Program-made: the position numbers and the translations under genes
The notes under the pieces: generated by a model
What the model was told of the DNA's origin: nothing
The model's input: only the letters and a program-made list of their open reading frames with translations
Databases searched by the model: none
NCBI GenBank assembly: GCA_004802705.1
Contig: SGPL01000055.1
Span: forward strand, 28,194-92,193
DNA from: Bondarzewia mesenterica
Taxonomy: Eukaryota > Basidiomycota > Agaricomycetes > Russulales > Bondarzewiaceae
DNA: 64,000 nt
Reading direction: 5' to 3'
In this document: positions 33,445 to 44,741 of the stretch, in pieces
How positions within the stretch are numbered: the first letter of the stretch is position 1
Layout: every line of letters starts with the position of its first letter

Positions 33445-36400
33445 ATGGCCAAACGTCGCGTCGCGGACAAGAATGACAACGATGACCAGCAGGAAGGGAG
33501 TTCTTCGCGTGCTAAGCGTGCCCGTTTTGACCGGCATGAACCAGAAGTAATCGAATATCAAGCCGAGCCAAAGGACGAGCCGACGACAACACGGGTGACG
33601 AGGTCAAGGGTCCAAGACAACGACGGTGAAGAGGATGACGATAGTCTTGAGGATGATGGAAGTCTTCAAGCAATCCGTGAGCAGAATGTGAGCGAAGATC
33701 CCGCAGAACAGGCTCGTTTCGAAGAGGAGCATGAGGAACGTATTCGGGAGTCTATCAGGGCACGAGGCAAACTGGAAGGTGTAAGTGCAAAACGCTGTAA
33801 GCCCTGATATTCCAAATGCTGACATACATCGCTTTTATTGACAGGGGGTCGCGAAATTTGGTATCATCGAAGCCATCGAAATGAACCAGTTCATGTGCCA
33901 TAAGTACCTCACTTTCAAGTTTGGTCCGCAGATCAACTTCGTCATAGGCAAGTGATCCTCAAAAAAAAACATAAACATAACTTTTCCTGATCTAATTTTG
34001 ATCAGGTCACAACGGGAGTAAGTCGCATACCTTATTTTCGTGGCCAGTGGCACAAGTTTTTTCTCTTCTTTGCTTTTGCAAATCCAGCTTTGGGATGATA
34101 GCCGGATGGACAATGCATGAGAACGTCTCCCCGAGCTATCATACACCCGTGGTAGCAATGATAAAGGGTTTTAGATGATCTCCCCAGCGCGATTACCGCC
34201 TTGTCCTGTATCACTCTTGATAGGAGAAGCGCGAACGTTCCACAGGGTAGAACTAGTTCACTGGCTTTCGACTGACCCTGCTCGTGCTCTGTCGCAGTGT
34301 ATACAGCAGCATCGAGGATCGAGGGTGCATGTAACTGCATCCGACAGGAGCTCGTAATTACCTCATGCACGGTCTTAGCTGTTTTACTACTTTCGTTGGT
34401 CATTTGGCCCGACTCACTCAAAAGCCGGTTGACTCTACCGAAGGCTGACTCCATTTTTCAGGTGGAAAAAGTGCCGTTCTTTCTGCTATCACCGTTGCCC
34501 TTGGCGGGAAAGCCACTGCAACTGGTCGTGGCAATGGCCTCAAGTCGTTCATTCGCGAAGGTCAATCGTATGTCCATGCCTCACTTCTTTCGTCTCGGCC
34601 TCATACAGACGTGATTATTAAACAGCGTATCCGAAGTCACTGTGCAGCTCAAGAACCAAGGCGATGAAGCATATCGTCATCAGTCGTATGGCGACAGCAT
34701 CATCATTACACGACATTTCACCAAAGAGGGCTCCTCGTCTTATAAGATCAAGAGCAGAGACGGCAAGGTCATCTCGACGAAGCGCGAAGAGTTGGCGGCG
34801 ATCTGTGACCACATGAACATCCAAGTTGACAATCCTATGAACGTGCTCACTCAAGGTATAAATTAATATTCGCCTTGAGTCCAATTTCGCTGAGGTATCC
34901 CTTGCAGACTCCGCTAGGCAATTTTTGAGTGCATCTCATCCGTCTGACAAGTACCGGGTACGATCCATGTATTAGTCATATTTTGATTCTAAATAATTGC
35001 CAACAGTTCTTCCTCCGCGGCACTCAACTCAGCCAACTCAGCGAGGAATACGAGACTTGCATGGAGAACGTCTCTCAAATGTCCAAGGTTCTCGCGCGTA
35101 AGAAGGAAGCTCTCCCTGATCTGGAAGCTCAGTTTGAGGAGGCATCCGCGCGCTTCGAGGAGGCGTCGAAGGCCAGAGAGCAGAGACATAAGGCGGACCA
35201 GCTTAAAAGGGAACTTGCCTGGGCTCATGTTGCTACAAAGAAGGAGGTTCTTACTTTAACGTTGATTTATATAAGGGTGATGTCTGACGCGATTGCTTCA
35301 GGAACTTCGCGAAAAGGTTGAGGAACACGCAAAGTTGGCCCATCGTTTGCCGAAGATCCAGGAGAAGCTGACAGAAGCTGAGGTGCGTGATCCTTGTGGT
35401 TGACCCTTAGGGTGCATTGTCATGTTCCGTTCTGCAGAACGAATTTGTCGCAGGCACCGAAAAAGTCGAGGAGCTCGAGGCAGAGCATCAGGCCCTCGGT
35501 AACATCGAGCACCTGCAGGAGAAGAGAACCGATCTGCAGAACCGAATGCGTGATAACAAGGTCCAGATTGCCGCTATCAAGGTATAGACTTGGCTCCCTT
35601 TTTTGCATACCTGTCTCACGTACTGCCGGTCACAGAACGACGAAAAGAAGGTCGAAGAGGATTTGAAGGCGACCAGGCGACAGATCGAGCAGTTGCAGAA
35701 AAAAATTGATGACGAGATGAAGAAAAGCGCGGCGCATACCCAAACTAAGCAAGACGAGACCAATCAGAAGCTTGCTATCGCACTAGGCGACGTTCGCGAA
35801 GCTGAAGAGCGCGTGCGCTCCTTCGAGCAGCAGATTCAGGCAAAGCAAGGCGAAGCCAATGAATTGAAGACTGAGGCTGATCGGGCAGATCAAGAGTTGC
35901 AGGATGTCAAGAAACGACTGATGGAGTGTCAAGAGCAGGTTACTCGCTGCATTGACCAGCAGAAGAACGCTCTCGCACCTTACGGCAACAGGCTGAAGGA
36001 GGTGATAGACAAGATTGGTCGATTGAACTGGTATGGTCAGAAGCCTCTCGGTCCCCTGGGTGTTTTCGTCACGGTAAAAGACCCGGCGAAGTGGGCTGGG
36101 TTATTGAGAAATACGCTTGGGGGCTATATGTCGGCATTTGCGGTTACAGACGGGAGGGACATGGCGCAGATGAGGAAGCTATTGAAGGAAACCGGGAAGT
36201 GAGCATTGCGATTTGATTCCTTCTTGAGTTTTCGGAAACGAAGAAGCTGATTCTGTGCGTGCGTGCCATTAGCCATGCACAAGTCTTTGTCGGCGAAGTC
36301 GATCTTTTCGACTTCAGTCATGGGGAGCCGGCGCCTCGATATCTGACCGTTCTCAGGGCAATTGAGGTACGGGGGTACTCCATGATCAACGCGCCCTCAA

Positions 36401-38568
36401 TTGATCTGACGCGGTGGCTATAGTGTTCCAACGAATATGTTCTTCGCGTCCTCATCAATCAGGCCAAGATTGAGAGGCTGTTGCTCGGTGAAAGTCGTAA
36501 GGAAGTCGATAACCTTCTGCTTGAATTATCGGGCGGTGGAACCGGTTTGAGTCTTGATCTCTACCGAGTCATCAGATACCCGTGCGTGATCTACGTATTA
36601 TTGTCTTCTCTGTCTTGGATGGGATTGAAGCATATTCATGTTTGCAGTGAGGGTGGTGGATCCTCGCAGCCTTTGCAGAAGATGCGACCGAATGATCCGC
36701 GCAACCTCTTGTTCACAGGGCAAGATGCAGCTACCCAATTGAAGTACGCCACATCCTTTGCTCGCCTAGTCGGGTTAAGTCTGATATTCACATACTTTTC
36801 AGACATTGGCAGGCAGAGGGAGCAGCGGCTGAGGCTCACTATCACAACCTGTCTCGTCAAGTTACTGAAAGTCGTCACAAGTACACTGATCTTCAGCGTA
36901 CCATCGAAACTTTGAAGGTACGCATCGTCTCTGAGGTCAATGTCTATGCACTGTTGATGCGCTTCATTTCACGTAGCAAAACGCACGGGGCGCAGCACGC
37001 AGCTTATCTGAAGCCAAGTATGTTCGCGACGCCTTGCAAGTCGAAGCGAATGAGGGTGTCCCAGTTGAAACAGCTGGATTGGAAGCAGCTAAAGAGGTGC
37101 GTAAATTGCCCACCATGCAATGAGTCTGTGGTGGACAGGTTCTTCCAAATCGCAGGAACAAGAGCGCGAGCGAGACCAGCTTCTCGCACAATTCCAGTCT
37201 ATGGCTCAAAAGAAACTCAAGCTTGACGAAACGCAAAGACCCCTTTTGGAAGAGCTGAACGTTATCAAACAAGAGATCAACGAGTTCGATGCCAAGTGCC
37301 GGGCTGCTACGGTTGGTCTTCTTATGTTATTGATGGCACATCGAATTGATCTGGTATTGTTCAGGCGAAAATGGAGGAGGCTGTCGAACGACGTCTGGAT
37401 GCTCAAAACAATAAGAAGCATTGGGCGAAAAAAACTTGCAGAAGAACAAAAAACGGTCAAGGAGGCTCAGGAGCGAGAAGACATAGTTCAGAAGGAGTTT
37501 GAGGTACTACACTATGTCTGACTTTCATTCGAAGCGTGCTGACTTGAACTGTGAAGAATTGGACAGAAAAAGCTCAAAACTACTGTGAAAGAGTGGAGAA
37601 CCCGCGCAAGGCTGAAGAAGTCCAACGTCAGCTGGACGGTGTGCAGAAAGCGCTGAAGGAAAGGGAGAAGAGGTATGATTCTCACATCATTTCTCCTGTA
37701 AACTTAAGCGACTTACTGCTTGATTAGGCATGGTGCATCTGTCGAAGAGATGACAATCGAAGTAAACAGAGCACAGGCAGCTTATGAGACTGCTCAGAAG
37801 GACCTGAAGAGCATGGTTAGCTTGAACAAAGTGAACTTTTCGTTCCGTTTGACCAGTACACTCGTACTGATGGCCCCTCTCATAGGCGCTCAAACGATCT
37901 CTTCGTATTCGCTTCAACAAGTGGTACGATTTCCGTCGCCACATCGCGTTCCGTTGCAAAGTCGTTTTCCAGTATCACCTTTCCAACCGTGGTTATTTTG
38001 GGAAGGTGTTGTTCAACCACCAGGACGGCACTTTGCAACTCAAGGTACATTCCGTTTCATCCATCGGTAGTTTCGGCCTTGCTGATAAGCTCTACAGGTT
38101 CAAACAGATGAGCAGCATGGTACGCAGGGCAGTCGGGATAAAGATCCCCGGTCTTTGAGCGGTGGTGAAAAATCATTCGCTACCATCTGTCTCTTGCTCG
38201 CCATGTGGGAATCTATCGGCAGTCCCATTCGCTGTCTGGGTGAGTAACATCCCTCACAAACCCGTGATCAACGTGTGTTCTCATCTCAGTTCAGACGAGT
38301 TTGATGTCTTCATGGACGCCGTCAACCGTCGTATCAGTATGAAGATGATGGTAAGTATGCCTATGCGTTTGTACCTAACATTGATACCTGAATGATCCCT
38401 CTTCCTCCGCAGATTGATACCGCCAATTCTTCCGACGGCAAGCAATACGTCCTCATCACTCCGCAAAATATGCAGAGTGTCCACCTGGGAAAAACCGTGC
38501 GCGTTCATCGCATGTCTGATCCTGAGCGTGGTCAGGGCACTCTGGCTTACGGCCAAACCGTGGCCTGA
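33445..38568 (+). CDS. SMC6: Smc6, structural maintenance of chromosomes protein
   Basis: Acidic N-terminus with basic KRARFDRHE, then GVAKFGIIEAIEMNQFMCHK and a Walker A assembled from three exons: VIG, HNG, SGKSAVL. The family signature AAICDHMNIQVDNPMNVLTQ and DSARQFL follows. A long coiled coil flanks the hinge (about 35990-36800, PLGPLGVFVTVKDPAKW). The C-terminal head has RSLSGGEKSFATICLLLAMW, the Walker B/D-loop CLDEFDVFMDAVNRR and VRVHRMSDPERGQGTLAYGQ. The order and the CDHMN...NPMNVLTQD segment distinguish Smc6 from other SMCs. With Smc5 and Nse proteins it forms the Smc5/6 complex that resolves recombination intermediates. The P-loop is interrupted by a GC-AG intron (33948-34005), a 12-nt exon (34006-34017) and a 444-nt intron (34018-34461); other introns are about 50-70 nt. 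Confidence 0.93.
34018..34461 (+). other. Exceptionally long Smc6 intron with a nested antisense open frame
   Basis: Donor GGGA/GTAAGT, acceptor TTTTTCAG/GTGG. At 444 nt it is roughly eight times the other introns in this gene. On the opposite strand 34454-34032 is open for 140 codons (starts MESAFGRVNRLLSESGQ, ends NLCHWPRK), filling almost the whole intron. The encoded sequence has Cys/His pairs (HCYHGCM, MHCPSGYH) and a basic end but matches nothing I know. It could be a chance frame, an inserted element remnant, or a nested gene. Confidence 0.5.
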
Positions 38569-38925
38569 TGATCGCGTTCACGCCAGTTTCTCATGTCCCC
38601 TCTTAACCGCGACCTCTTGTTATGTATTGTACAAGTGCTAGAGATGGAGTCTAATGTGCTTCGGCATCCCACAATATATCCTATCTTCTGATTATAGCTT
38701 GGGAGTCGATTGACCCCTGCATGACATCCCCAGTTGGCAGTCACCGCTGACAAGCTCCTCGCAGGCAGTGAACGTTTGAACTTTGGAGACCGGCTCCCAT
38801 TATCGTCCCCTCGCTATCGGGGCTCTTTATGGCCTTCCATTCAATTTTGTCAACACAGTCATTCAATCACTTCGGAATTCGACACAGACTCATAAGGGCC
38901 TACAGTGATAAAATGCGCATAAGCT
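38569..38925. other. Convergent intergenic region
   Basis: 357 bp between the Smc6 stop and the premature end of the SNF2-like gene. No remnants of the missing helicase C-terminal lobe were recognised here on either strand, apart from a doubtful echo noted under the SNF2 entry. Confidence 0.5.
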
Positions 38926-41617
38926 TCACAGAGGAGGAACAGTTTCGAGGAAGGTAAGGATGGATCCAAGGTCCTTGAACAGAATGCGGTGAGCTCATAC
39001 AGGAGACAAGCGACTTGCCAGCATACCTGCGAAGAATTGATCTAAAAATACGTCTCAATAAGTAAGGAATATGGTGATCAAGACCGGAGATGGTTACTCA
39101 CGATGAGGGTACCGCTCAAGACCCATCGTCTCTGCGCACTCAAAGCACAGACTGACTTGGCCATCTTAGTACGAGGGTTCCTCATCTTATGTCCTTCATC
39201 AAGAACAACTCGCTTCGTGGATAGAAAGCGAATTAAGGAAATCAGTCGGTGAATCCCTCCTGACATTGATGCCAATTCATTTACGCACCTTCCATTGGAC
39301 ATCGAAGACGCTGCTCTGTATCTTCTTCTTGCTAGGCCCCGCTGCCCCAGCCGTAGAACGTTTAGAGTTTTCGTACTCGCTAACGACGGTCTGGTACGTC
39401 GTGATAACCACGTCGTGCTTCTTCAAATCCTGTGCAGATATCGAGCGGGTGGTACCGTGATACACACAGTAAGACAACGCCCCAGGGATGCAGTGCTCCT
39501 GGATCTGTTTCTCCCAATTGGAGAGCACAGAAAAAGGAACAACTGCGTCATGTGAGTTTGCAGTAAAGGTTGTAGGCGAAAAAGAATTGTTCTCACCAAC
39601 CAAAGTGCTACGACTATAGTCGGGCGGTACATCTTCCTTCGTGGCGAGGATGAGAGGGATCATGATCAGCGTTTGCCCCTATAAACAATTAAGTGGACAA
39701 CTTCGAAATAAATTAACAAAAAGAGAACTCACGAGTCTTACGGTATCGGCGCACAGCACTTCCCGGTCAAGGGGCGAAGGCGGTACCTGGGGATTCTTTC
39801 TGGTGACTGTAAGCGCGTGATTGAGTGACCATTAAAAAGCGAAAGAAAAAATATGAAACGCATACTGTTATAATAGTAAGACTAACGAACGAAATCAGCT
39901 CGCATTCTTGTGGAGAGCGTGGCGCGACATCTCACCTTGGACTCAGTCTTACGATATTGCCAGAATTGTTCGGGGTATTCGTGCTCGATGCACCATTGCA
40001 AGGCTCGACTCTATCATTCACAAGATTTCATGAACCCGCACACAGCGAACTACGACCTCTCACCTGCTGCTTCAACATATTTACCGTCAGCTTTCCGTTG
40101 GTGAAGCCCGGCGGAATTGCATGCACACGTAACTCCAGGATATCGTCCGTCGAAGAGAGACTATCCAGCAAAGTCTGCCGTTCTTCAATATCGTCCGCGT
40201 AAATGAGATTATCCAGCAGAATCTGCCGTGGATCAGTATCCAAGTCCTCCGACTGCAGAATCTGCCGTAGCTCAATATTGTCCTTCGACCGGAGATCATC
40301 CAGCAGAATCTTCCGTAGCTCAATATCGTTCGGCGAACAGAAATTATCCAACAGAATCTGCCGTAGCTCAGCCCCCTCGGCAAAATCCGCCTGCTGCTTC
40401 CGAAGCGTCTCCTGATGCGCGGCTTGCTCCTGGGGAGTCATGCGAGCAACTTGAGAGGAGGAAGGGTGCGACACAGTAGCTCCATATCCGGCAGCTGATT
40501 GGGAACGATACCCGTTACTTGGACCGGCTCCCACTTGAGAGCTCGGAGGAGCAATCCCAGCACGAACATTGCGGGCACTTGCTGCAGAGGTGGTGCGCTT
40601 AGGGAAACCTCGCATACCTGGCGTTGCCCAGATGAGGAGGGGTTCTAGCTGTTCTCGTTTGTCCGCTCGTCCGTAGATTTTCAGCGTCCTGAAGAAAGGC
40701 AGACAAAAAGGATCAGGTGAGTCGTTGCAGCAAGAAATCAAAATACTCGCGCAAACAATGAATAGCTGAATTCTCGCACTGAGGTAATGGGTATCAAAAG
40801 ATGTGCAGAGACAAAGACATCCAAATTACCATTTCCTTCGTTCATGGTGCCCTCTACCGTGACTAGCCTTCGATCCATCAAAGGCGCAAGTTCGGAAGCA
40901 ATGGCTCGTGGCAAGTGTCCGACTTGCGTATTGCCGATGTTCTTGACTTGAATGGCATTTCTAGGGGCATATACGATGAGTTCTGATGACTACAGCTTTA
41001 GATGACTTACTCACCTGTCGTAAAGATTACGAGGGTCTCGGATGAGAAGCACTTGTTCACCAGTATCAACCAAGCCTAACAGTTCAGAAAGCGTCAGAAA
41101 GTCGATGCGATTTGACTTATAAGAAATGTAGTTCACCTTTGTAGTACTGTATGCCTACGATACTGGTACCCATTGTGCAGTATAGCTCGTCTCTCGGTTC
41201 CTTTTTTGGCGCATCATTCTCTACTCCTTTCTTCCGGCGCATATCCACTGGTAGATTCAATTTTCTTACGCCCCGGTACCCTGAAGGCTGAGATGTAGAG
41301 GCTTGAGGAGTCGAAGGAGTGCTCCCCTGCGAAGCGGCCATCGCGGCTTCAAATGCTGCCTTCCGTTTCAACGCTGCCTTCCGTTTCTTCTGACTTGGCC
41401 CTGGCGTCGAAGAGGCAGATGGATGGTCCTGAGAAAGAGACGGTCGTGACGAGGGAAGACTTTCAGCTTGTGCAGGCAACTTCGCCGTTTCTGGGATGTC
41501 GGCCGGGTCAATTCGACGGGTAGCTAGGGCCCTCACTGGCATACGGACTTTCCGTGTGAGTTCAATTGCCCTACCGATATAATCCCGTCGAAATAGCCTC
41601 CTAAACTCTACGAGCAT
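38926..41617 (-). pseudogene. Decayed HIRAN-SNF2 helicase gene (Rad5/HLTF-like), C-terminal half missing
   Basis: Start at 41617. An Ala/Lys-rich leader precedes a HIRAN-like domain (YCTMGTSIVGIQYYKG, VLLIRDPRNLYDRNAIQV, QVGHLPRAIASELAPLMDRR). The SNF2 N-lobe begins KLTVNMLKQQ-SRALQWCIEHE and YPEQFWQYRKTESK. The Walker A site reads ADTVRLGQTLIM, where the family has MGLGKT, so the ATP-binding lysine is glutamine. Motif Ia (VVPFSVLSNWEKQIQEHC) and the DEGH box (VVLDEGHKMRNPRTKMAKSV) remain. The motif III region reads WVLSGTLI, where SGTPI is usual. Coding then gives INSSQ, DLGSILTFLETVPPL and a stop at 38926-38928. The whole helicase C lobe and any RING domain are absent. Working relatives act in post-replication repair; this copy is predicted ATPase-dead. 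Read-through with a 35-nt intron yields only ALMSLCRIPK before another stop. Confidence 0.75.
40139..40369 (-). repeat. 48-bp in-frame tandem repeat in the HIRAN-SNF2 gene
   Basis: Five consecutive units at 40322-40369, 40274-40321, 40235-40273 (39 bp, shortened), 40187-40234 and 40139-40186. Translated, they are variants of a 16-residue unit such as ELRQILLDNFCSPNDI, ELRKILLDDLRSKDNI, DPRQILLDNLIYADDI and EERQTLLDSLSSTDDI. The last unit sits where intact relatives have a single such segment before the SNF2 core, so the others look like copies of it. Confidence 0.9.
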
Positions 41618-41971
41618 ATTGTCATGGATACAAAATAGCTTAGATCCAGTATGTTGTTCTGTTCTTGACGTTTCTGGTATCTTTCAGACGGGCCTGTGAC
41701 TGTTTGGCTTATCTGGCGCCTACCTACCGGTTGTCACCGAGGGAGCCGCCCTGCAGCCGTGAACAAAGAGGACCTGAACTACAAACTTGGGCTTTTCATC
41801 CGAAAGCAGAACATGATGCTGCCCCTTGAAGCTTGAAGACTCTCAGAGTACCTGATCAGTCCCAGAATATATGATCATGACGAAACAGTCTGGTACAAAG
41901 TTGAAGTACGTTCATTCGTGCGTGGGCGAGATCCCATGAGACGAAGGTCACAAGGTCAACACATACCATCT
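41618..41971. other. Intergenic, 354 bp
   Basis: Upstream of the SNF2-like gene and downstream of the E1 alpha gene (both minus). No feature supported. Confidence 0.5.
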
Positions 41972-43913
41972 TCAACTGTCCTTCTCAGCATCTCGCAAGA
42001 GATCCTCACCATTGTCCTTGAACTTTCTCAACTCCGACTGCCATGGCTCCCAAGAGGAGCCGTACTTCTTGAGCAATGCTGTAAGCTCTTGCCGCTGTTC
42101 TCTCTGTGAGAAGAAAGAAAAAAAGACAAACCGGCATCTAATGAGATGACGGGCGAACAAGAACGAGAGGATGATCCGCAAATTCTTACAATGTTCCAAG
42201 GCTCCTCGCCGCCATACACATCCGTGAACAATTCCTTCAGCCCGTGTCGCTTGAGCCCCTCAGCCCGTTTGAAAGCCCGCATGACTTCTTTTTTCAAACG
42301 TGCCTTGAGCTCTTCCTCTTCCTCGAGAGACCACCAACCGCGTGACTGCATGAACGAGCGGAACCGCGCTATGGGATTGTCAATCTGTTTACGGTCCTCG
42401 ACTTCCTGCCTCGCACGGTATGCAAATGAGTCGTCAGAAGTAGAATGGTGCCCGACGCTTTCGGGAGTTTGAAAGACACAAACAAGCGTAAGCCACTGAA
42501 TTGAGAAGAAGAAACTTGTCAAGATATCTCGAAACTTACCGGTAAGTCATGGCCTCGATCAGCACACCTCGTCCACTTTCGACACTCCGCCTTCGTGCTT
42601 CCCTGGTCGCGGCGAGCACGGCGAGCACGTCGTTCCCGTCCACCCGGATTGTGTCCATGCCGTATGCAGGACCGCGCGCCGCAATGCCGTCGCCATAGTA
42701 CTGCTCCGTAGCAGGTGTCGAGATTGCGAACCCGTTGTTTCGCGCGATGAACAGCGCTGGCGAAGGCAGTGTGGAAGCAAATAACATGCCGGCATGGAAA
42801 TCACCTTCAGAGGCTGCGCCTTCACCGAAGTAGACGACCGCACAATTCTTTCCCCGACGTAGTGGATCACGGCGGAGGGCGTAGGCTATGCCGGCTGCTT
42901 GCGGTATTTGGGTCGCTAGAGGAGAGGAAATGGTGTGGAAATGGTATTCAGGAGATCCCCAATGCTTCGTAACATGCGTTCATGGTTACGGTTTGGAAAA
43001 GCAGAAGAGAGGACAGCGGACGTACCACTGGCATTTGTCTGCCCTTGCTGGAGAAATCTTCCTCGTTTCCGAAACATTGACACATTGCGGTATCGATACC
43101 CCAGCCGCGCCAAAGCAGTACGCCTAGCTCTCGATATTGACCTACAAAAGCGTAATTTGGACACGTTTGTATTGGATAGGAAGACGTGATACGAACCAAG
43201 TACCCTACAAAAGGCAACCAGTGTAAATCATAAAAGCCCAATTGACCGAACTTACTCGTCGTCTGAAGCTAATGCGGCTGCGGAACCTATGATGGTTGCC
43301 TCTTCTCCGTACTAATTTAACTGCTTTAAATTATGAGAAATACGAAGATTTAGGGAATTGACGAACTGCGGTCATCTGATATCACAGATGAGCCCAAGGA
43401 ATTAAGTCTATAATGATGCAAGGACTCGCAAGGACCACATACATAGAAGGAGATTTTGCCCTGGCGTTGAATGTTGTACAATAAGTTATCCATCGTAGGT
43501 AATAGGACCATATTCTCATATCTATGGTTACTCAAATATTAGCTTCAAGTTCTTCACTTACATGCTAGATGCGGGTGCACACGAACATCTTCCGTGCGAA
43601 CTCTCGATCGATCTTATACAAGAACCGATGGTCAGTACTAGCAGTCAATTTTGAGATGGTGGATGATGCCCACCTCCGGAAGCTGAGCACCCTCTATTGG
43701 ATTTCCGATACCATCCAAAACACGATAAGTTGGGATCTGTTTCCCTTCCTCAGTTACTGAATTGAAGAAATGCATCTTGGAAGTCAGACGAGATTGGGAA
43801 TTTGGGAGATGGGAATGGCCTCCGGATGAGAGCTCTGTTAAAGAGGTCGAGGAAATGCTGCGTCTGGCGCATGTTTGGAATGCGAAAGCCTTTGGAAAGA
43901 AATTTCGGATCAT
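41972..43913 (-). CDS. Branched-chain 2-oxoacid dehydrogenase E1 alpha subunit
   Basis: Start at 43913 gives [19 protein letters not shown], an Arg-rich mitochondrial presequence without acids. The mature protein shows [54 protein letters not shown] and [17 protein letters not shown]. Then comes the thiamine diphosphate region ([18 protein letters not shown]) and [20 protein letters not shown]. The phosphorylation loop ([20 protein letters not shown]) matches the animal site where BCKD kinase modifies the first serine. The C-terminus ends [11 protein letters not shown]. The enzyme decarboxylates keto acids from Val, Leu and Ile in the mitochondrial matrix, as a heterotetramer with E1 beta. 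Length is about 440 residues, normal. Short introns interrupt it throughout. Saccharomyces lacks this complex, so its presence fits a filamentous fungus. Confidence 0.92.
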
Positions 43914-44741
43914 GGTAGTGGTACTCGTACTTAAGAAGAGAGTTGGGGGTGGCTGACGGGACAAACCGAGCACGTGGCAAACCATGTCGAAGCCTGGAAA
44001 GGCAATCATCTAAGAAAGTTGTCCTGGCAACAACTGGGTTTCCTGAAAACCGTGTTTACGTAAATCAGTAACTTGCGTTTGGAGTTCTTCTTGCATCGGC
44101 TCTTGCTTATCCGGTTGGCCAACCAGACCCAGAGGGTACGCACCCAACTTTCGACTGAACCATTAACCACCAGCGATTGAACCGGTATGCCGCGTTGTGC
44201 TCTGACGTGACTTCCAGTATGCCTTGTGTGGCCCCGTGGGGGATCACCGAAAACAAGGTATAGGCCGCATCTGGCCTAAATCTCGGCAAGAACTCTTCGA
44301 AAGTGTACACACTGCGCCAACACTGCGCTAAGTAACAGATCTCTTTGCCTGAAGTGCGTGCTTACGTGCGTGGCGCATGCGAGCCTGAGGAACCAAAGGT
44401 AGGTAAGTTTAGCCTCTGCATGCGGGGATACGGAAAGGACTGAAAGCGCTGAGTCTATCAGGAGGTTGCTTGACAACGATATGGAAGGATGTACGGACGA
44501 ATCATGGATTGTAACCGTGGAAAAGAACGAAATACTATACAAATCCGGGCATGGCGGTCGCACCTCTTGAACTTTCTTCAGTGGAGGATAGCGGAAGGCA
44601 CAGGACGGTGCTGGGGACTCGGTCATCATCGTCTCGGTCTTTCTCATAACCCTTCTTCTTCCTTGTTTACCCTTTCTCCTGCTCTCCTGCATGCCCACAG
44701 CTCATCGTCACTGACAGTAGCAGCTTTGCGTCTTCCTTGGC
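43914..44741. other. Divergent intergenic region, 830 bp
   Basis: Lies between the E1 alpha start (-) and the receptor-like gene start (+). A minus-strand frame 44310-44107 reads somewhat protein-like (EEFLPRFRPDAAYTLFSVIP) but is only 67 codons and unsupported. Otherwise nothing seen. Confidence 0.4.
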
